Positions 7,579 to 17,459 of a DNA stretch of 64,000 nt are shown here, piece after piece (within the stretch, counting starts at the first letter, position 1; every line of letters starts with the position of its first letter). The notes under the pieces are model-generated. The model ran no database searches and was not told the DNA's origin. It saw only the letters and a program-made list of their open reading frames with translations. The translations under genes and the position numbers were made by a program. Location: contig NZ_JAEHFX010000004.1 in assembly GCF_016623615.1 (NCBI RefSeq), positions 308,741 through 372,740 of the forward strand. The letters run 5' to 3'. The stretch is from Adhaeribacter terrigena. Its GTDB lineage: Bacteria; Bacteroidota; Bacteroidia; Cytophagales; Hymenobacteraceae.

Positions 7579-10500
7579 ATGAAAAATAAGCACTTCGCAT
7601 TATTTCTGAATTTTTGTATCCTGATCTTTGCCGCCGGTTGCGCGGGTTTAAATCCGCCGCCCAATTATAAATCTGAAGTTTCTAACTGGAAAACCCTTAC
7701 CCCGCCCGATAGCCTGCAGATCAAACATTCTGTTTTCCTAATCGGCGACGTGGGTGCTCCCAAAGACAAACCCCGCGAGCCTTCGCTCCAGCTCATGCGC
7801 AAACAACTGGAAGTGGCCGATTCTAATTCTACGGCCATATTTCTGGGCGATAACGTGTATAGCTACGGCCTGCCCGAACCGGGTGCCTACGACCGTAAAA
7901 TTTCCGAACGCCGCCTCAATACCCAGCTCGATATTCTGAAAGATTACCGCGGTGAGAAATACATGATCCCCGGCAACCACGATTGGGCGCAGGGCCTGAA
8001 AGGCGGCTGGGCAGCAGTGATCCGTCAGGAACGCTACGTGGAAGAATACCTGAAAGACTCAGCTTTTGTAACGGGCGGCGATTTTTACGTGCCCGATGGC
8101 GGTTGCCCGGGCCCCTACGAAGTTAAAATTCAGGACGATGTGGTGATCATTGCCCTGAACTCGCAATGGTGGCTGCAATACGAAGACCGGCCTTACGGAG
8201 GCAGTTCGGGTTGCAATGCAGTAAACGAAACCGATGTCTATATCCAGATCGAAGATATTATTAAGAAAAATCAGGGGAATAATATCCTGGTTGTGGCCCA
8301 TCATCCCATGTTTTCCGATGGCGTGCACGGCGGTTATTTCACCCTGCTCGATCATATTTTCCCGGTTTCTATTGTGCATAAATGGGCGTTAATTCCGTTG
8401 CCGGTTATTGGTTCTATTTACCCCATTGCGCGCCGCTTTGGCGGGGTAACCCAGGATATTTTTCACCCTTCCTACAAAGCCTATATCCAGAACCTGCTCA
8501 ATATTTTCGAGAAGTACGATAATATTATTTACGCCGCCGGCCACGAACACAACATTCAGTATTACAAACATAAAAACCTGCATCACATTGTAAGCGGTTC
8601 GGGTTGCAAAGTGCAACATTTGCGCGCCAAAGGCGATGCTTTATTTTCGCATAAGGAAAAAGGCTGGGCCAAAGTAAACTACTACAATACCGGCGATGTG
8701 TGGGTAGAATTCTGGGAGCCGAGAGGCGACGGAAATACCGGCGAACTGATGTTCCGCTACCCGCTTTATGCCAAGAAAACGGCTGCCATAGCCGAACTGG
8801 ATCTGCCAACCCGCGATTTTTCTGATAGCTCCGTTACCTTGCCGGCCAACCCGGCTTACGCTGCCGGCAATACCCGCTCTTTCTGGCTGGGCCTGCATTA
8901 CCGCGACGAATGGGTAACACCCGTAAAAATGCCGCTCCTGAACCTGACTACCGAATTTGGCGGCTTGGTGCCTTATAAGACCGGTGGCGGCAAGCAAACC
9001 AAATCTTTAAAACTGCGCAACGAAGCGGGGCAATTATACCAGCTGCGTTCGGTAAATAAAGATCCGGCCAAAGCCCTGCCCGGCGACTTGCGCGAAACCG
9101 TAATTAAAGATGTGGTGCAGGATCAGATCTCGGCGCAGCATCCGTATGGAGCCCTTATTATTCCCAAACTGGCCGATGCCGCCGGCGTGCTGCACACCAA
9201 CCCGAAGCTCGTTTTCATTCCTTCGGACCCGGCCCTGAAACGCTACATTGCCGAATTCAGCAACACCATTGCGTTCCTGGAAGAAGACCCCAACGAAGGC
9301 CATGAAGACGTAGCCAGCTTAGGGAATGCCAAAAACCTGGTAGGCACCGAAAAAGTGCTGCAACGCCTGCGCGACGATAACGACAACCGCGTGAATGAAC
9401 AGGAATTTGCCCGCGCCCGCCTTTTCGATATGCTGGTTGGCGACTGGGACCGGCACTCCGGGCAGTGGCGCTGGAAAGAAGACAAAACCGAAAAAGCCCG
9501 CATTTTTACCCCCGTGCCGGAAGACCGCGACGTGGCTTTCTTTAAAACCGATGGCCTGATCCCGTACCTGATCACCCGGAAATGGGCCGTGCGCAACATT
9601 CAGAATTTCGGCTACGATTACGGCGATTATATTGGCCTGAACTTAAGCGCGCTGAACAACGACCGCACCTTTCTTTCGAGCGTTACCAAAGAGCAGTGGG
9701 TAGCCATTGCCAACGATATGAAGAATTCCATTTCGGATGCCGAAATTGAAGAAGCCGTGCGCGCTTTGCCGCCGGAAGTGTTTCCGCTCTCGGGCCCGGA
9801 AATAATTGCCAAACTAAAATCGCGCCGCGACCTTTTGCCCAAGGTGGCCGCCGATTATTACAAAGTGCTGTCTAAAGAAGTAGATGTTGTAGGCACCGAT
9901 AAGCACGAAAAGTTTGAGGTGAAACGCCTCGATAACCAGCGCACCGAAGTTACGGTGCATAAGATCACGAAGCAGGGCACCGAACGCGGCATTATTTACC
10001 AGCGCACCTTCAACACCCGCGAAACCAAGGAAATAAGGCTCTATGGCCTGGATGGCCGCGATATTTTTGAAGTTACCGGCAAAGTCCGCAAAGGTATTCT
10101 GGTGCGCATCATCGGGGGCAACGATCCGGACAGCATTACCGATGTTTCTAAGGTAAAGGGCATGAAAGATAAAACGGTAGTTTACGATACGGAAAAAGAC
10201 AACGTATTTGCTTTCGGTTCTGAAACCAATGATAAAACCGAACCTTTTAAAGAAGTGAACGTGCTGGACCGCGATGTTTATAAGATCCCGTATTCGGCAC
10301 CCAAACTGTTCCTGGGTTATAACGAAGACGATAAAGTTTATCTGGGCGGCGGTTTTGTTTACCGTAACTACCGCTTCCGGAAAACGCCGTTCGCATCCGA
10401 GCAATCGCTGGTAGCCAATATTGCGCCGGCCACAAATGCCTTTAATATTCGTTATACCGGCGAGTTTAAGCAGGTTATAAAAGATAAATACGACATCGGC

Positions 10501-11361
10501 ATACTGGCGGCATATTACGGCCCCCAGCTGCTTTATAACTATTTCGGTATTGGTAACGACACCGAATTTAACCAGGAAAACGACATCGAATATTACCGCG
10601 TGCGTTTCTCCCGCTTCCTGTTCTCGCCAACCATAAACAGCGATGTTTTCAGCTTTTTCCAGGTAGGCATTGGCCCGCAGATCGATCTGTTTAAAATAGA
10701 CGAGAATTCGGGACCGTTCGTGCGCCAGGAAGCCGTAAGCCCGGAATATAGCGAAGCGCAGGCCACCACGGAAGATTTTCAGCAGAACCGTTTTCTGGGC
10801 TGGCGCGGCTTTGGTAACCTGGAATCGGTAACCAACGAAATAAATCCGCGCCTGGGTATCCGGTGGCTCAACAACCTTTCCATGAACTGGCAAATGGAAG
10901 AATCCGGCCGCCGCTTAACGCGCTATGGTTCTGAATTGGTAGCTTATTTCAGCCCGACCTTGCCGTTCCAGCTTACAGCCGCTTACCGCCTGGGCGGAGC
11001 ACATAACTGGGGCGACTATCATTTTTACCAGGCCAATACCCTGGGGGGAACAACCAACCTGCGCGGTTACCGCCGCACGCGTTTTGCCGGCCGCAGCGCA
11101 ATTTACCAGAACCTGGAGTTGCGGGTGGAAATGTTCAACTTTAACTTCTACCTCTTCCCGGGCCGCATTGGCGTGGTTGGGTTGTATGATATGGGCCGCG
11201 TATTTGCCGATACGGATACCAACAGGAAACTATTAAGCGATCTGCACACCGGCTACGGCGGCGGTATGTGGCTGGAAGTAATGAAAAAACTGGTAGTGGT
11301 AGGTACTTATTCCAAAGGCGAAGAAGGATTGTTTAACCTTACCTTTGGCTTCCTGTACTAA
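7579..11361 (+). CDS. Lipoprotein: calcineurin-like phosphoesterase, kinase-like middle region, BamA-type barrel
   Basis: The start at 7579 gives a clean lipoprotein signal (hydrophobic run then 'FAAGC', lipidated Cys 21); in-frame ATG 7549 and GTG 7519 also exist. Numbering from 7579 (1260 residues), the metallophosphoesterase motifs are all present: D57 ('IGDVG'), 'GDN' at 90-92, 'GNHDW' at 132-136, 'AHHP' at 240-243 and 'GHEHN' at 321-325. The middle region (about 470-760) contains 'LVGDWDRH' (619-626) and 'VPEDRD' (646-651), reminiscent of the catalytic Asp/Arg/His and metal-binding segments of HipA/FAM20/CotH-type kinases. From about 890 it reads as a surface-antigen/BamA-like outer-membrane barrel with repeated aromatic strands and a C-terminal aromatic. 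Such phosphoesterase-barrel proteins are known in Bacteroidota, but their substrate is not known to me. The kinase-like reading is tentative. A barrel protein gene follows. Confidence 0.8.
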   Translation: MKNKHFALFLNFCILIFAAGCAGLNPPPNYKSEVSNWKTLTPPDSLQIKHSVFLIGDVGAPKDKPREPSLQLMRKQLEVADSNSTAIFLGDNVYSYGLPEPGAYDRKISERRLNTQLDILKDYRGEKYMIPGNHDWAQGLKGGWAAVIRQERYVEEYLKDSAFVTGGDFYVPDGGCPGPYEVKIQDDVVIIALNSQWWLQYEDRPYGGSSGCNAVNETDVYIQIEDIIKKNQGNNILVVAHHPMFSDGVHGGYFTLLDHIFPVSIVHKWALIPLPVIGSIYPIARRFGGVTQDIFHPSYKAYIQNLLNIFEKYDNIIYAAGHEHNIQYYKHKNLHHIVSGSGCKVQHLRAKGDALFSHKEKGWAKVNYYNTGDVWVEFWEPRGDGNTGELMFRYPLYAKKTAAIAELDLPTRDFSDSSVTLPANPAYAAGNTRSFWLGLHYRDEWVTPVKMPLLNLTTEFGGLVPYKTGGGKQTKSLKLRNEAGQLYQLRSVNKDPAKALPGDLRETVIKDVVQDQISAQHPYGALIIPKLADAAGVLHTNPKLVFIPSDPALKRYIAEFSNTIAFLEEDPNEGHEDVASLGNAKNLVGTEKVLQRLRDDNDNRVNEQEFARARLFDMLVGDWDRHSGQWRWKEDKTEKARIFTPVPEDRDVAFFKTDGLIPYLITRKWAVRNIQNFGYDYGDYIGLNLSALNNDRTFLSSVTKEQWVAIANDMKNSISDAEIEEAVRALPPEVFPLSGPEIIAKLKSRRDLLPKVAADYYKVLSKEVDVVGTDKHEKFEVKRLDNQRTEVTVHKITKQGTERGIIYQRTFNTRETKEIRLYGLDGRDIFEVTGKVRKGILVRIIGGNDPDSITDVSKVKGMKDKTVVYDTEKDNVFAFGSETNDKTEPFKEVNVLDRDVYKIPYSAPKLFLGYNEDDKVYLGGGFVYRNYRFRKTPFASEQSLVANIAPATNAFNIRYTGEFKQVIKDKYDIGILAAYYGPQLLYNYFGIGNDTEFNQENDIEYYRVRFSRFLFSPTINSDVFSFFQVGIGPQIDLFKIDENSGPFVRQEAVSPEYSEAQATTEDFQQNRFLGWRGFGNLESVTNEINPRLGIRWLNNLSMNWQMEESGRRLTRYGSELVAYFSPTLPFQLTAAYRLGGAHNWGDYHFYQANTLGGTTNLRGYRRTRFAGRSAIYQNLELRVEMFNFNFYLFPGRIGVVGLYDMGRVFADTDTNRKLLSDLHTGYGGGMWLEVMKKLVVVGTYSKGEEGLFNLTFGFLY

Positions 11362-11467
11362 AATATGGTTTTCCGGAGCAGGTAATAGAAATAAACAGGG
11401 CTTAACTAAAACTTTATCAGATAGATAAAGTATGATTTCTGATATAGCGTCTTCCATTTTACCCCGG

Positions 11468-11497
11468 AAAAACGCTATTGTTTCCGGCCTAAAAACT
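11468..11497 (+). repeat. 29-nt intergenic element, copy
   Basis: It reads AAAACGCTATTGTTTC then CGGCCTAAAAACT. It ends 7 nt before the ATG at 11505. Confidence 0.7.
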
Positions 11498-11504
11498 TAA
11501 AACT

Positions 11505-12557
11505 ATGAAAATTTTTTACAGTACTCTTTTTACTTTTCTTGCCCTGCTCAGCAGCTTAGGTGCGCAGGCCCAGGATGCAGCGCAGGATACCAGCCGCCAG
11601 GATAAAGAATATGCCAACCCATCGGTGGAAGGTACGCCCAGAGGCCGTTTCTTTCTGCTGCGGTACCAGCGCTTATTCAGCCACGACTTTAATTCTACCG
11701 GCGATTGGAAAAACCTGCCCGTAAGCAAAGATGCCAGGATCAACACCAACAACGTTGCCGAGATCAAAGGCTTTATTCCGATCTGGAATAATCCGCACTT
11801 TAAAGCGGTGCTGGGCGTTGGCTATGAGCGCGAAGAGTTCAATTTTGAGGACAGCCACGAACTTGCCTATCTCTACCATGAGAACCTGCAGGATAAAGGC
11901 TTGAAATCGTTGAGCGCACAGATTGCCACAGTAAAACCTTTGAACTATAAGAATTACCTGGTAATGCGGGTAAAAGGGGCGCTGAACGGCGATTATACTT
12001 CCGACGAACTCAACTTTAACGATTACCTGAAGTTAACGGCAGAGGCTTTGTATGGCTGGAAAAAGAACAAATACTTTACCTGGGGTATCGGGGCGCAAGC
12101 GGGTTATACCTTTGGGCGTTATTCCATTTATCCGGCCATTTTATATAACCGCACTTTCAACGACCGATGGGGCATAGAAGCAGTTTTCCCGGCAAATGTT
12201 AAGGTGCGCCGAACGTTCTCCGAAAAATCGTATCTGTATTTCGGCTACAACCTGGACGGGTATAGCTATAATATAAAAGTACAGAAACCGCCGTTCTATA
12301 ACAGTCCGGTTTTTGGCGATATTAAAACAATTGAGCTGCGCCATAACGACGTAAGAGCGCAGCTTCGCTGGGAGAAAGAGATCTACGATTTTCTCTGGTT
12401 CTCGCTGGAAGGCGGTTACCGGTATAATATTGCCTTCGATGCTTTCCGTACCGGCAGCGACCGCGACGACAGGCTTATTTCAACCAACTTAGGCGGGGCG
12501 CCTTACGCCGCGGTAGATCTTTACTTCGTAGTGCCAAGAGCTTTCCTGAAACGCTAG
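11505..12557 (+). CDS. Outer-membrane beta-barrel protein (DUF6268-like)
   Basis: This 350-residue protein has a Sec signal peptide (about 1-22, ending 'GAQAQ'). The rest is made of alternating amphipathic strands rich in Tyr, Phe and Gly ('FKAVLGVGYERE', 'YFTWGIGAQAGY', 'FWFSLEGGYRYN'), ending 'AVDLYFVVPRAFLKR'. This is the pattern of an outer-membrane barrel, and I assign it provisionally to the DUF6268 group common in Bacteroidota. It lies 143 nt after the phosphoesterase-barrel gene on the same strand. The stop codon TAG (12555-12557) is itself part of a copy of the 29-nt element. Its transported substrate, if any, is unknown. Confidence 0.65.
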   Translation: MKIFYSTLFTFLALLSSLGAQAQDAAQDTSRQDKEYANPSVEGTPRGRFFLLRYQRLFSHDFNSTGDWKNLPVSKDARINTNNVAEIKGFIPIWNNPHFKAVLGVGYEREEFNFEDSHELAYLYHENLQDKGLKSLSAQIATVKPLNYKNYLVMRVKGALNGDYTSDELNFNDYLKLTAEALYGWKKNKYFTWGIGAQAGYTFGRYSIYPAILYNRTFNDRWGIEAVFPANVKVRRTFSEKSYLYFGYNLDGYSYNIKVQKPPFYNSPVFGDIKTIELRHNDVRAQLRWEKEIYDFLWFSLEGGYRYNIAFDAFRTGSDRDDRLISTNLGGAPYAAVDLYFVVPRAFLKR

Positions 12558-12576
12558 GGTTTAAGTCTTAAAAACT
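12549..12576 (+). repeat. 29-nt intergenic element supplying a stop codon
   Basis: AAACGCTAGGGTTTAAG then TCTTAAAAACT: its CGC-TAG encodes the last Arg and the stop of the upstream gene. Confidence 0.65.
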
Positions 12577-12614
12577 AAAAAGCCGCGCCGGATTTACTTC
12601 GGAGCGGCTTTTTT
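12577..12614. terminator. Bidirectional terminator between convergent genes
   Basis: AAGCCGC and GCGGCTT arms are flanked by A-run and T-run. It lies between the barrel gene (plus) and the T9SS type B gene (minus). Confidence 0.75.
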
Positions 12615-12634
12615 ATGTGGTACTTTTGGAGCTG

Positions 12635-12663
12635 AAAACGCTATGCTTTCTGGCTTTAAAACT
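12635..12663 (+). repeat. 29-nt intergenic element, copy
   Basis: AAAACGCTATGCTTTC then TGGCTTTAAAACT. Its end overlaps the stop codon (12662-12664) of the minus-strand T9SS gene. Confidence 0.7.
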
Positions 12664-15193
12664 ATTTCGCCACTTCCACCCAGCCTTTGTAAGTTTTGCC
12701 GGTTTGCTGATTGCGCAGTAAATAGTAATAGGTGCCGTCGCTGAGTTTTTTATCAGGCCACTGATCCTGGTAGTTTTGCTGCTGGTAAATCAGGCTTCCC
12801 CAGCGGTTGTAAACGCTGAGCTCATACGTTCCGGCTTCCAGTCCTTTGGGTTCGAATTGGTCGTTTAGGTTATCATTGTTGGGCGTAACGATGTTGGGAA
12901 TGAAAGCGGTTTTAAAGCAGCGCTCGGTTTTTACTTCCAGGGAATCGGAGAAGAAGCAGCCTTTTACGGTTTCCAGTTTTACATGGTAGTTTCCGGCTTT
13001 AGCAATCGTAATGCTTTGCGAAGTAGCGCCGGTGTTCCAGCGGTAGCTTAAGGCTTTGGGGGCGGTAAGTGTATAGCTGTCGCCGTTGCAGATGGTGGTA
13101 TCTTTAAAGCGGGCTTCGGGCAGTTTGTTGAGCGTAATCTGGATAGAATCTCTTACGGTTGTACAAGCAGTGGTAATTTCGAGCCAGTAAGTTCCGGAAG
13201 TAGTAGCTGTGAAAGTAGGAGCAGTGCTGCCATCCTGCCATAAATAACTTAATGCAGCCGGGTTTGCGCCGTTTATTTCAAAAGGCTGCGTGCTGCAAAG
13301 AACCGTATCTTTCGGTAGCCAGTTATTCTTCACGACCGGCCGGTAATTTACGGTAATGGAATCGCGCCAGGAGCCGCAGGCATTGCGAAGGTCTGCCCAA
13401 TACGTGCCGGGTTCAGTAACGGTAAACGTAGCCGCCGAAGTAGAATCACTCCAAAGCAGATTGCCGCCAGCAGCATTTACCGAAAGCGATAAAGTTTCTC
13501 CCGGGCAAAGCGTGGTATCACTTGGCAAAGTTAAACTCAGCGGGCTGTCAAAACGCACCACAATCGTATCGCCCAAGGTGCCGCAGCCGTTGGAAACTGA
13601 AACCCAGTACGTGCCCGGTCGGGTAACTACGTAAACCGAATCGGTGTTAATGGAATCCTGCCATTCGTAAGAGGCTCCCGGTTGGTAAGTGTTCAACCGT
13701 AAGGTGTCGCCCAGGCACAAAGTCGTATCGTTGCCTAAGCTGGGTTTTACAATGGTAGCCGGAATGTAAACAGTTTGGCGGAGCGTATCGGAATCGAAGT
13801 TGAAATGCACGATGGCTTGTACCTGCTTGGGGCCGGGCGTGGCGTAGAAGTGCTTGGGATTGAACAAGGTGCTCGTATTATGAATGCCCGAAGCCGGATC
13901 GCCGAAGTTCCACTCCACCGAATCTACGTATGCCGGGTTGCCCAACGCAAAGAAAGCCGTATCGCCGAAACAGGTTTGCTGCATTGTGATCTTCGGCCGG
14001 TAAAAATAGCTCTGGATGAAGGCGGGGAGGGTGGTTGGGCCATACAAACTGGTATCCATTTTTGTCTCAAAACTATAAGGAACAAACCGGCAGGCTTTGC
14101 CTTTTAGGTTTGGCCGATGGATCACGTGAAATTTGGCTGCAGAATCTTCAGCGGCAATATAAATCTTACCATTGGGGGCTACTTGTATTGGATTGTTAAG
14201 ATTTAGAATAAAGGTACCAGTAAAATTATATTGCAAAATATTAACAGCACTATTAAATATATCTGTCGGTGTTGCTGTTCCCGCTTCGAGATCATACTGT
14301 ATCAGCTCTAAATTATCTGGCATTGTCAGGTTGTCTTTTATCCTGATGGAGTATAGTTTAGTACCATCAGGTGAAAATTCCAGCCCCATATGGTCTGCTG
14401 TATCAGGAAGAACGCCCTTGTATGTTATAAAACCTGTGGTAGCATTAAAGTTTAATAAGAATATACCACTTCTTCCCCCTCCTGCTGCCTCCGTAAATGC
14501 AAGAGTTTTACCATCCGGAGATATTTTAATGGAAGTTCCATTTCCGGCATTAAAAAGAGAATAATTAAGTATCCGGCTAGTTACAGGATTAGTATTTAAA
14601 CCGGATGGTCCGACAAGATAAGAATCAAAAATGTGTGAAGAGTCCTGTTGCTGAATTACCCAAAAATCGCGGTTATTGCGGTGCTGTACGCCAACTTTAT
14701 TGGACCACATTAGACGTGAAAGGCAAATATTCTTAGTTACAGTTACATCACCTAATCCGTTATTCAGATTCATATCTACTATAGAATATAACTCACAGGA
14801 AGGTGGGTTGGTGAAATTACTATAGAACACATAATATTTTTTAGCTTGGGCTGGCCATGGAACAATTAAGCTATTGTAAGTTGAACCCATAGAAATGGCG
14901 CTGCTGTTGGGCAAAGGCTGATGGTTCCGATTCCATAAGCCGTAGATTGAATGATTATCTCCTGTGTAAAATAGAAGGTTACCATTAGCATCAGAAATGG
15001 CGGCATGGCCTAGATGCATTAATGACTGCCCGCCCTGTAAGTTACGTGGTGGATTATAGTTGAAATTAATGCCTACGCCACCACCAAAATACCAGTTATT
15101 AGCTTCCTTCTGGCCATAAACGTTTGCTCTCAATAGTAATAGGACATTTATAACTAGAAAAAAAGTTAAAAGATTTGAAGGAATTGTTTTCAT
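12662..15193 (-). CDS. T9SS type B (gliding motility-associated C-terminal) secreted protein with PKD and Ig-like repeats
   Basis: This 843-residue protein has a signal peptide (about 1-27, ending 'NVYGQ'). Its N-terminal half is a WD40/propeller-like fold with the typical opening 'NNWYFG.GVGINF' and periodic 'SPDGTKLY' or 'SPDGKTLAF'. A PKD domain ('VEWNFGDPASGIHN', ending 'HFYATPGPKQV') lies around 428-470. Three to four Ig-like modules follow, each opening like 'LGNDTTLCLGDTL' and closing 'PGTYWVSVSNGCG'. The last ~80 residues ('PNIVTPNNDNLNDQF' to 'YKGWVEVAK') are the type B T9SS signal, also called CHU_C. It is probably an exported surface or adhesion protein. The relic at 5440-5732 is a close relative of its C-terminus. 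Confidence 0.88.
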   Translation of the reverse strand: MKTIPSNLLTFFLVINVLLLLRANVYGQKEANNWYFGGGVGINFNYNPPRNLQGGQSLMHLGHAAISDANGNLLFYTGDNHSIYGLWNRNHQPLPNSSAISMGSTYNSLIVPWPAQAKKYYVFYSNFTNPPSCELYSIVDMNLNNGLGDVTVTKNICLSRLMWSNKVGVQHRNNRDFWVIQQQDSSHIFDSYLVGPSGLNTNPVTSRILNYSLFNAGNGTSIKISPDGKTLAFTEAAGGGRSGIFLLNFNATTGFITYKGVLPDTADHMGLEFSPDGTKLYSIRIKDNLTMPDNLELIQYDLEAGTATPTDIFNSAVNILQYNFTGTFILNLNNPIQVAPNGKIYIAAEDSAAKFHVIHRPNLKGKACRFVPYSFETKMDTSLYGPTTLPAFIQSYFYRPKITMQQTCFGDTAFFALGNPAYVDSVEWNFGDPASGIHNTSTLFNPKHFYATPGPKQVQAIVHFNFDSDTLRQTVYIPATIVKPSLGNDTTLCLGDTLRLNTYQPGASYEWQDSINTDSVYVVTRPGTYWVSVSNGCGTLGDTIVVRFDSPLSLTLPSDTTLCPGETLSLSVNAAGGNLLWSDSTSAATFTVTEPGTYWADLRNACGSWRDSITVNYRPVVKNNWLPKDTVLCSTQPFEINGANPAALSYLWQDGSTAPTFTATTSGTYWLEITTACTTVRDSIQITLNKLPEARFKDTTICNGDSYTLTAPKALSYRWNTGATSQSITIAKAGNYHVKLETVKGCFFSDSLEVKTERCFKTAFIPNIVTPNNDNLNDQFEPKGLEAGTYELSVYNRWGSLIYQQQNYQDQWPDKKLSDGTYYYLLRNQQTGKTYKGWVEVAK

Positions 15194-15233
15194 GGCTGGC
15201 AGTGGTAAAGACTTAATTCAAGCAGGCTTTATT

Positions 15234-15261
15234 CAAAAATACAAATTAATATGTGTTACAA
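15234..15261 (-). promoter_or_regulatory. Probable promoter of the type B T9SS gene
   Basis: On the minus strand TATTTTTG (15234-15241) fits TAnnTTTG, with a TTTG about 17 nt upstream. The predicted transcript starts about 35 nt before the ATG. Confidence 0.4.
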
Positions 15262-15291
15262 AAATCTTCCGGCAAATGCCGGAAGATTTTT
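15260..15291 (-). terminator. Terminator of the T9SS gene at 15320
   Basis: Perfect arms AATCTTCCGGCA and TGCCGGAAGATT enclose two to three bases, with T-rich ends on both strands. It overlaps the probable promoter of the next gene. Confidence 0.8.
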
Positions 15292-15319
15292 AGGATAATT
15301 AACATAGCGCCACTTAAGA

Positions 15320-16895
15320 CTACTTCTGTATTTTAACAGTTTGCTGTGTATTATTCGTTATAAAACGAAGCACGTACATTCCTTTTTGCAGATTCTCAGT
15401 TTGTTTTGAGTGCAGGGATAATTGGTTCACACCTGGTACTAAGTTGCTAGTTTCAAAATTAGCTACTTTCTGTCCAGCTAAATTATACAAGGACAGAGAT
15501 TTTACTACATCACCTTCTTTTAATGTAATCTCCATCTGACTTTGATCTGTAATTGGATTTGGATAAATTTTTAAAAGATTGGGAGCAAATGGGTTTGTTG
15601 CTGAAGTACCATTTGGATTAGCTGTTCTTAAACTTGAATTTAACCAATGGCTTTCTTTGTAAAGGATTGCTTTTTGGTCTTCATCCACAAACATGTAAAA
15701 TGTATTACCAGGATTAATATTTCCAACTATAGATGGTGCAAACTGATTTCCGTTTGTTTTTAGGTTTACAACAGAGAAATCTACTGTTACGGGTACACCA
15801 CCCCAATACAAGCGGGTTGCTAAAACTTCTTTGTTATTAGTTCCTAATTTGCCAGCATCGCCATAGCTCCATGCAACAATAACATTATCACCAGAATAAG
15901 TAACTACCGGCTTTTCGTTATTGCCATTTCCAAATTGCGCACTATTTGTAAGTGCTACAGAATATACATTTGAAAAATTATCGTTGGTAACTGCACTGTA
16001 TACATCATTATTCACCTGAACTACAGCTGCAAAATCATTGTCATTGAAGTGACTTGGACTATGAGGAGCAGTTATTCTTGGATATTGCATAACATCAGTG
16101 TAACTCGGGGCTTGTACCACCGGTATACCACTTATGCCAGAAGGCGTAGCTGTAATACCAACCGAAGAGAATGGCATTTGTAATACTGCAGTTTCTTTAG
16201 CAGCATTCACAACGTCATCATTTACATAAATAAAAGAAACAACCACATTATTACCTTTTTTATTTACTGCTACATCCGGGTGGTAATTCTCCAAGTCACC
16301 AAAAGGGTCATCTACTATTTCCTGTGCAAAAGCACTTGCTGGCCAGGAAAGGGTATTGCTTACATTATAACTCCGGGCAAAAATAGCATTGTTATGCTCG
16401 TAAACCACTACAGCTTCCCCGCTTGGAGTTATATCGATATTAGGGTTTGTGCAGCCAGATGCCTGGCTGCTGACAGTTTTTGCTGCAGCCGATGTAAATT
16501 GATTTGTTGATGCATTATAGGTGTAACGGTTACAAGTAGCTCTGCCTACACTATTTATAAAGACAACAAAAGCATAAGTAGTAGTCCCGTTAGAATATAA
16601 AGCTACATCCGGATTTGTCGCACCAGAAGGTAAGGGAAAAGGTACGCCAGTATTGCCATTGAGTTCACAAACAATTGAAGGAGTAGCGCCGTCATAAACC
16701 ATTGCACGAAGAATGCTATTTGAATATGCTATTTCATCTACACCAGTATTTAATATGGTTGGGGTAGTAGCAAAAGTAGTAGCTATTTTATCAGGGTTCG
16801 TTGCCATGATGAATTGTTGCGCTTTAGCAACTTGTGCTACCCATAAACATCGCGCCAGCCAGGAGCGCACTGAGGAATAAATTTTTCTTTTTCAT
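15320..16895 (-). CDS. T9SS type A secreted protein, frameshift inside signal peptide
   Basis: The continuous frame (15320-16870, GTG) lacks a good signal peptide, but 25 nt further upstream an ATG (16893-16895) opens MKKKNLFLSALLAGAMFM in another frame, which stops soon after. Dropping one G from the GGG at 16840-16842 joins them into a normal Sec signal ending 'VAKAQ' and running into 'QFIMATNP'. So the gene carries a one-base frameshift, or the base is a sequence error. The mature part (about 500 residues) has strand-rich repeats ('VTYSGDNVIVAWSYGD', 'VAVNKKGNNVVVSFIYVND') with no recognised catalytic motif. It ends in a type A T9SS signal ('IYPNPITDQSQ', 'LQKGMYVLRF', 'QQTVKIQK'). Confidence 0.75.
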
Positions 16896-17374
16896 GTAGT
16901 TCTTTTTAAAAGATGAAAGTTTGTTAAGTGATGATGAATCCAGCCCGATTTTCAGCCTGGCAATAAACTGAACCGCGTTTGCAAACAGGTTAAATTTGTT
17001 ATCTCAAACAACGCTCAAATTCACCTTCCTAAAAAAGACAATTCTCACCGCAACGTAACATTTCATTCTGTCAATAATTATTACGTTCTGTTAATTAAAT
17101 GTGGAAATTTAGAATGTGGCAGCCTTTTTACTTTATTAAAATACAGGGAAAATAGCACTAAATGCAACGCAAACAATAGATGGTATTGTATATTGACTTA
17201 TTATTAAGATGCTTATGGAGACAAGTATTGATTCTTTACAATCAAGCTTTCTTGTTTTGTTTTAAGTGGTTTTATGTTGTAATTAAAAAAGAATAGATAT
17301 AGTAACAGTTTATTTAAATGTAAATAAATCTTCGACTTGCTATAAGAGAGAGCACAAATGGCCCAAAATGCTAT
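16896..17374. other. AT-rich upstream region of the frameshifted T9SS gene
   Basis: About 480 nt without a recognised gene. It probably holds the promoter of the T9SS gene, but no exact TAnnTTTG match was found on the minus strand. Confidence 0.4.
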
Positions 17375-17407
17375 AAAAAAACCTGTCCCAATTCTGAGAC
17401 AGGTTTC
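17375..17407 (-). terminator. Terminator of the methyltransferase gene
   Basis: AAACCTGTC and GACAGGTTT-type arms (AACCTGTC with the loop CCAATTCT) followed on the minus strand by a T run. Confidence 0.75.
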
Positions 17408-17416
17408 TTAACCCAA

Positions 17417-17445
17417 AAAACGCTATACTTTCGGGCCTGAAAACT
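17417..17445 (+). repeat. 29-nt intergenic element, near-consensus copy
   Basis: AAAACGCTATACTTTC then GGGCCTGAAAACT, one of the copies closest to consensus. It lies 14 nt from the stop codon at 17460. Confidence 0.75.
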
Positions 17446-17459
17446 ATTAATAACTAGAG

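Noticed and set aside
9814..10893. A 359-codon open frame antisense to the phosphoesterase-barrel gene
   Set aside because: It mirrors a GC-rich real gene with clear motifs on the plus strand; composition is biased and no domain is visible.
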